A stretch of DNA of 6,590 nucleotides from Candidatus Pelagibacter sp. TMED197. GTDB taxonomy: Bacteria > Pseudomonadota > Alphaproteobacteria > Pelagibacterales > Pelagibacteraceae. The notes beneath the pieces were generated by a model that was not told the origin of the DNA, did not search any database, and was given only the letters and a program-made list of their open reading frames with translations. The stretch is from positions 1 to 6,590 of the forward strand of contig NHIU01000028.1 of assembly GCA_002169755.1 (NCBI GenBank), given 5' to 3'. Of the stretch, positions 4,036 to 6,590 are shown in pieces. Made by a program: the position numbers and the translations under genes. How positions within the stretch are numbered: the stretch's first letter is position 1; each line of letters opens with the position of its first letter.

Positions 4036-6590
4036 ATGGCAAAGTTCAATGAAAAAATCTCAACGATACTTAACAGCCAACTACCAGAATTTGTAGTAGC
4101 TGACCACCCTAAATTTGCCGAATTTTTAAAAACCTATTATCAATTATTAGAATCTGCTGAATTAAAAGTTAAAGATGTTCAAAACACCGTTGGTGTTTTA
4201 ATTGAAACGGAAACAGGTCAAGAAAATAATATTGTTTTTAACTCTACTGGTATTGGTAGTTCTAGTACGCCATTAAATGAAGGCGACAAAATTCTATTAG
4301 AAGAAACTGCTTATGGTAAATTTACTTTTGGTGAAGAAATACAAGGTAGAACGTCTGGCGCAAAAGCATTTGTATTATCGGAAGATTTAGCAAACAATAG
4401 ATTAATAATTTCAGCTCAAGATAAATTTATAAGTGGTGAAATTGTTGAAGGTGTATTATCTTCAGCTTCAGCAACAATAACTAATTACAGACCACAACCT
4501 GTTCAAAACATTTCTGACCTTGTAAACTTTAGAGACCCCGATAAAGCAATTGAATCATTTTTAAGTAATTTTAGAAATGAATTCTTAGCAACTATACCAG
4601 AAGTTTTAGATAATGAAGTTAACAAAAGAAACTTAATTAAAAACGTTAAATCATTATATAAAGCAAAAGGTACTGCTGCTGGTCACGAATTATTTTTTAG
4701 ATTATTATTTAATGAACAATCAGAAACAATTTATCCTAGAGAACAACTATTAAAGACTTCAGATGGTCAATATGACTCTTTAAAAATATTAAGAATTATT
4801 GAAAGAGTAGGAAATACCGAAGGTCTTATTGGTAGAACAATTACAGGTAAAAATTCTGGTGCAACTGCTGTTATTGAAAACTTAGCTAGATTTCAAATTG
4901 GTGATGACACTATTACAGAATTAATTTTAAATCAACAAAGTGTTGTAGGTACTTTTAATGTTGGTGAAGAAGTTTCTGGTACTGCTTCAGATATAGATGA
5001 TTATTTTATTAAGGCAGATATTACAGGTATTCCTGGAACAAAAACAATTACAAATTCAGGTGCATTATATAAATTAGAAGATGATGTAAAAGTTTCAGGT
5101 GGTGGTGTAGGTGCTTTATTTCAAATATCAGACATTGGTACAGGTTCAGTAGAAGAAATTATAATTGACAATTCAGGTTCAGGTTATGCTATCGGTGATA
5201 CAATTAGTTTTGATAACACAGGTACTTTTGGTTCTAATGCTCAAGGTTTTGTAAGTATAGTTACCGGTAGTCTTGTTGACCAAAACGGCAGTAAAGCTCC
5301 AGCAAATGGTACCGAAGATAATATTTTACTTGAAGATGAAACAACTTCAGGTGACGCATATTCTGGTAATAATATTGTTCAAGAAATTGCAACAACTTCA
5401 CCGGCTGTGCCTGGTTTTCCTGGTTCAGCAGATACAACAACAGGTGAGATAACAAAAATATTCATATCTAATTCAGGTGGCGGATATAAAGATACTCCTA
5501 TTTTATCTATTAACACTTCAGGTGGAACAAATGGTAATTTAAAAGCATTTGGTAATCAAATAGGAAAAATTGATGGATTAAGAACCGTTGAACACGGTAA
5601 AAAATACGAAACTTCACCAGCACCTACATTAAGTTTTCTTCAAAATCTTTTAGTCACAAATATTTCAGGTACTTTTAATCCGAATACAACTATTACAAGT
5701 TCAGGAAGTGCTTCGGCAACAATTGTTAGTATAGATGTAAGTAGAGGTATTTTAAAATTAAAAGATGTATCAGGTAGTTTTTCTTTAAATGATACTATAA
5801 CTTCTTCAACAGGTGGTACTTGTAAGTTCAAAAAAATTAATATAGCAACTGCTTCAGTAAATGTTGTACCAGTTACCGATACAGATGGTGCGTTTATTAA
5901 TGAAGATGGTAAACTTTCAGAAAGTACAATGAAGATTCAAGATAGTTTGTATTATCAAGATTTTTCTTATGTAATTAAAGTTGGTCAATCTATTAATGCT
6001 TGGAGAGATAGTTTCAAAAAAACTATGCACACTTCAGGTTTTTATTTTACAGGTCAAGTAAACGTTGCTACTAGATTGAATGCTAAAACACAATCACCAA
6101 TTACTGGTTCTATTTCAGGTGTATCTGATAGTCCATTGATGTCAATTCTCAATACTCTATTCTCTACTATTTTTGGTAGAAGATTAGGTACTGCTTCAGA
6201 TGGTACTTCATTAAGACCAAATGCACATACAAGTGGACAAATAGATAACGACACACAAACTCACGACCATTTCACTTCAGGCACTAGAGATTTAACTTTA
6301 AGAACACCACCATTAGAAATAGATTATTTAAGTAGAGTAAGAAGATTAATAGCAGGTAAAAATGGTACGTTTCTTGTTAAATCAGGCCACGCATACGCAG
6401 GACCAAGATATACTTTTTTAAATAAACATATTCAAAGTATATACAGCGGTGCAGGATTTAACTTTCAGACGTTTAATGATATAAAAATCATTGGTACTAA
6501 AACAGGTTTAGATGGTCAACCAGCTATTTTTATTGCAACCTCAACAGCAGACGGTAGAAATTTAAAATCTAATTTTGCTATTCCTGCTAC
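4036..6590 (+). CDS. Large baseplate-associated structural protein, 3' end outside window
   Basis: The frame is open from the ATG at 4036 to the window edge (851 codons, no stop), so the gene is cut off. The N terminus, LPEFV (16-20) and DHPKFAEFLKTYYQLLE (23-39), and the block LYKAKGTAAGHELFFRLLFNE (207-227) recall the large structural protein that follows gp6 in marine T4-like phages. Between these are three copies of a GxF..GE.I.G..SGA.A.V beta module and four NSGxGY repeats (separate entries). Near 635-675 is another strongly conserved-looking block, QDSLYYQDFSYVIKVG then INAWRDSFKKTMH and GFYFTGQV. By position it could fill the place of T4 gp7, the long peripheral wedge protein, but I see no gp7 signature, so this is inference. 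A late, virion-bound role in the wedge periphery or fibre attachment is likely. It has no Shine-Dalgarno sequence and is probably translated by re-initiation from gp6. Confidence 0.88.
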   Translation, partial: MAKFNEKISTILNSQLPEFVVADHPKFAEFLKTYYQLLESAELKVKDVQNTVGVLIETETGQENNIVFNSTGIGSSSTPLNEGDKILLEETAYGKFTFGEEIQGRTSGAKAFVLSEDLANNRLIISAQDKFISGEIVEGVLSSASATITNYRPQPVQNISDLVNFRDPDKAIESFLSNFRNEFLATIPEVLDNEVNKRNLIKNVKSLYKAKGTAAGHELFFRLLFNEQSETIYPREQLLKTSDGQYDSLKILRIIERVGNTEGLIGRTITGKNSGATAVIENLARFQIGDDTITELILNQQSVVGTFNVGEEVSGTASDIDDYFIKADITGIPGTKTITNSGALYKLEDDVKVSGGGVGALFQISDIGTGSVEEIIIDNSGSGYAIGDTISFDNTGTFGSNAQGFVSIVTGSLVDQNGSKAPANGTEDNILLEDETTSGDAYSGNNIVQEIATTSPAVPGFPGSADTTTGEITKIFISNSGGGYKDTPILSINTSGGTNGNLKAFGNQIGKIDGLRTVEHGKKYETSPAPTLSFLQNLLVTNISGTFNPNTTITSSGSASATIVSIDVSRGILKLKDVSGSFSLNDTITSSTGGTCKFKKINIATASVNVVPVTDTDGAFINEDGKLSESTMKIQDSLYYQDFSYVIKVGQSINAWRDSFKKTMHTSGFYFTGQVNVATRLNAKTQSPITGSISGVSDSPLMSILNTLFSTIFGRRLGTASDGTSLRPNAHTSGQIDNDTQTHDHFTSGTRDLTLRTPPLEIDYLSRVRRLIAGKNGTFLVKSGHAYAGPRYTFLNKHIQSIYSGAGFNFQTFNDIKIIGTKTGLDGQPAIFIATSTADGRNLKSNFAIPA
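4315..4491 (+). repeat. Beta module copy 1 in the large structural protein
   Basis: Residues 94-152 contain the half-motif GKFTFGEEIQGRTSGAKAFV, a short acidic linker and LIISAQ, then the half-motif again as DKFISGEIVEGVLSSASATI. The pattern G-x-F-x-x-G-x-x-I-x-G-x-x-S-(G/S)-A-x-A recurs in copies 2 and 3. The alignment is by eye. Confidence 0.7.
4810..4992 (+). repeat. Beta module copy 2 in the large structural protein
   Basis: Residues 259-319 read GNTEGLIGRTITGKNSGATA, then a linker, ITELILNQ, and GTFNVGEEVSGTASD. They match copy 1 in order and length of parts (about 60 residues). Confidence 0.65.
5052..5613 (+). repeat. Four NSGxGY-type repeats in two pairs
   Basis: The motif appears as NSGALY (340-345), NSGSGY (379-384), NSGGGY (479-484) and the degenerate EHGKKY (519-524), each followed by a short strand ending in a D/P-rich turn. 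Spacing is 39, 100 and 40 residues: two pairs with period about 40, split by an extra ~60-residue low-complexity stretch rich in Asn, Gly, Thr and Ser. Such repeats are common in phage fibre and baseplate proteins. Confidence 0.65.
5662..5841 (+). repeat. Beta module copy 3 in the large structural protein
   Basis: Residues 543-602 read ISGTFNPNTTITSSGSASAT, a linker, ILKLKD, then VSGSFSLNDTITSSTGGTCK. This is the same two-half layout as copies 1 and 2, placed after the NSGxGY region. Confidence 0.65.

Noticed and set aside
4029..4052. Short frame from the ATG at 4029 overlapping the gp6 stop (TAATG)
   Set aside because: It ends after seven codons and encodes nothing recognisable; at most it could take part in re-initiation.
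5261..6254. Three minus-strand frames (5261-5455, 5640-5831, 6054-6254)
   Set aside because: All lie antisense within the uninterrupted large structural gene, with no ribosome binding sites and no family features.
5340..6290. Repeated nucleotide string ACTTCAGGT as a possible DNA repeat or binding site
   Set aside because: It is mostly explained by frequent Thr-Ser-Gly codons (ACT TCA GGT) in one protein; spacing is irregular and I see no palindrome.

Overview
The window is a piece of an AT-rich tailed-phage genome of the T4-like (contractile-tail myovirus) type. The evidence is a run of baseplate genes in T4-like order: a PAAR spike-tip protein, a gp25-type baseplate wedge protein, a gp6-type wedge protein, and a large wedge-associated structural protein that runs off the right edge. 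The low GC, the near-exclusive use of AGA for arginine in the structural genes, and the sequence style of the wedge proteins resemble marine T4-like phages of SAR11 or picocyanobacterial hosts. The host assignment is inference. I see no tRNA, CRISPR array, insertion sequence or integrase.

Left part (1-905, minus strand): three small genes of unknown function are packed head to tail with 14-21 bp gaps. From upstream to downstream they encode a 62-residue two-helix membrane protein, a 119-residue soluble protein, and an 84-residue protein with an SH3/KOW-like tail. All three start after nearly the same AAGGAC ribosome-binding leader. One good host-sigma70 promoter with an extended -10 lies just upstream (877-905). 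This looks like an early, host-RNA-polymerase-transcribed operon.

Middle (845-1170): this is a divergent junction. A 67-residue lipoprotein gene with a clear lipobox starts at 933 on the plus strand. It resembles an Rz1-type outer-membrane spanin in size and layout, and its codon usage differs from its neighbours. Directly after its stop is an exact copy of the T4-type late promoter, TATAAATA.

Right part (1171-6590, plus strand): a late structural operon. An 83-residue basic protein overlaps the PAAR gene by one base (TAATG). The PAAR gene ends in a double stop, and a second exact TATAAATA lies only 8 bp before the gp25-like start. The gp25-like and gp6-like genes are one base apart. The gp6-like gene is followed in the same frame by exactly three stop codons and then the ATG of the large open-ended protein. 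Together these genes build the baseplate wedges and the spike tip that start tail contraction and host penetration. The layout fits an early leftward module abutting a late rightward tail module.
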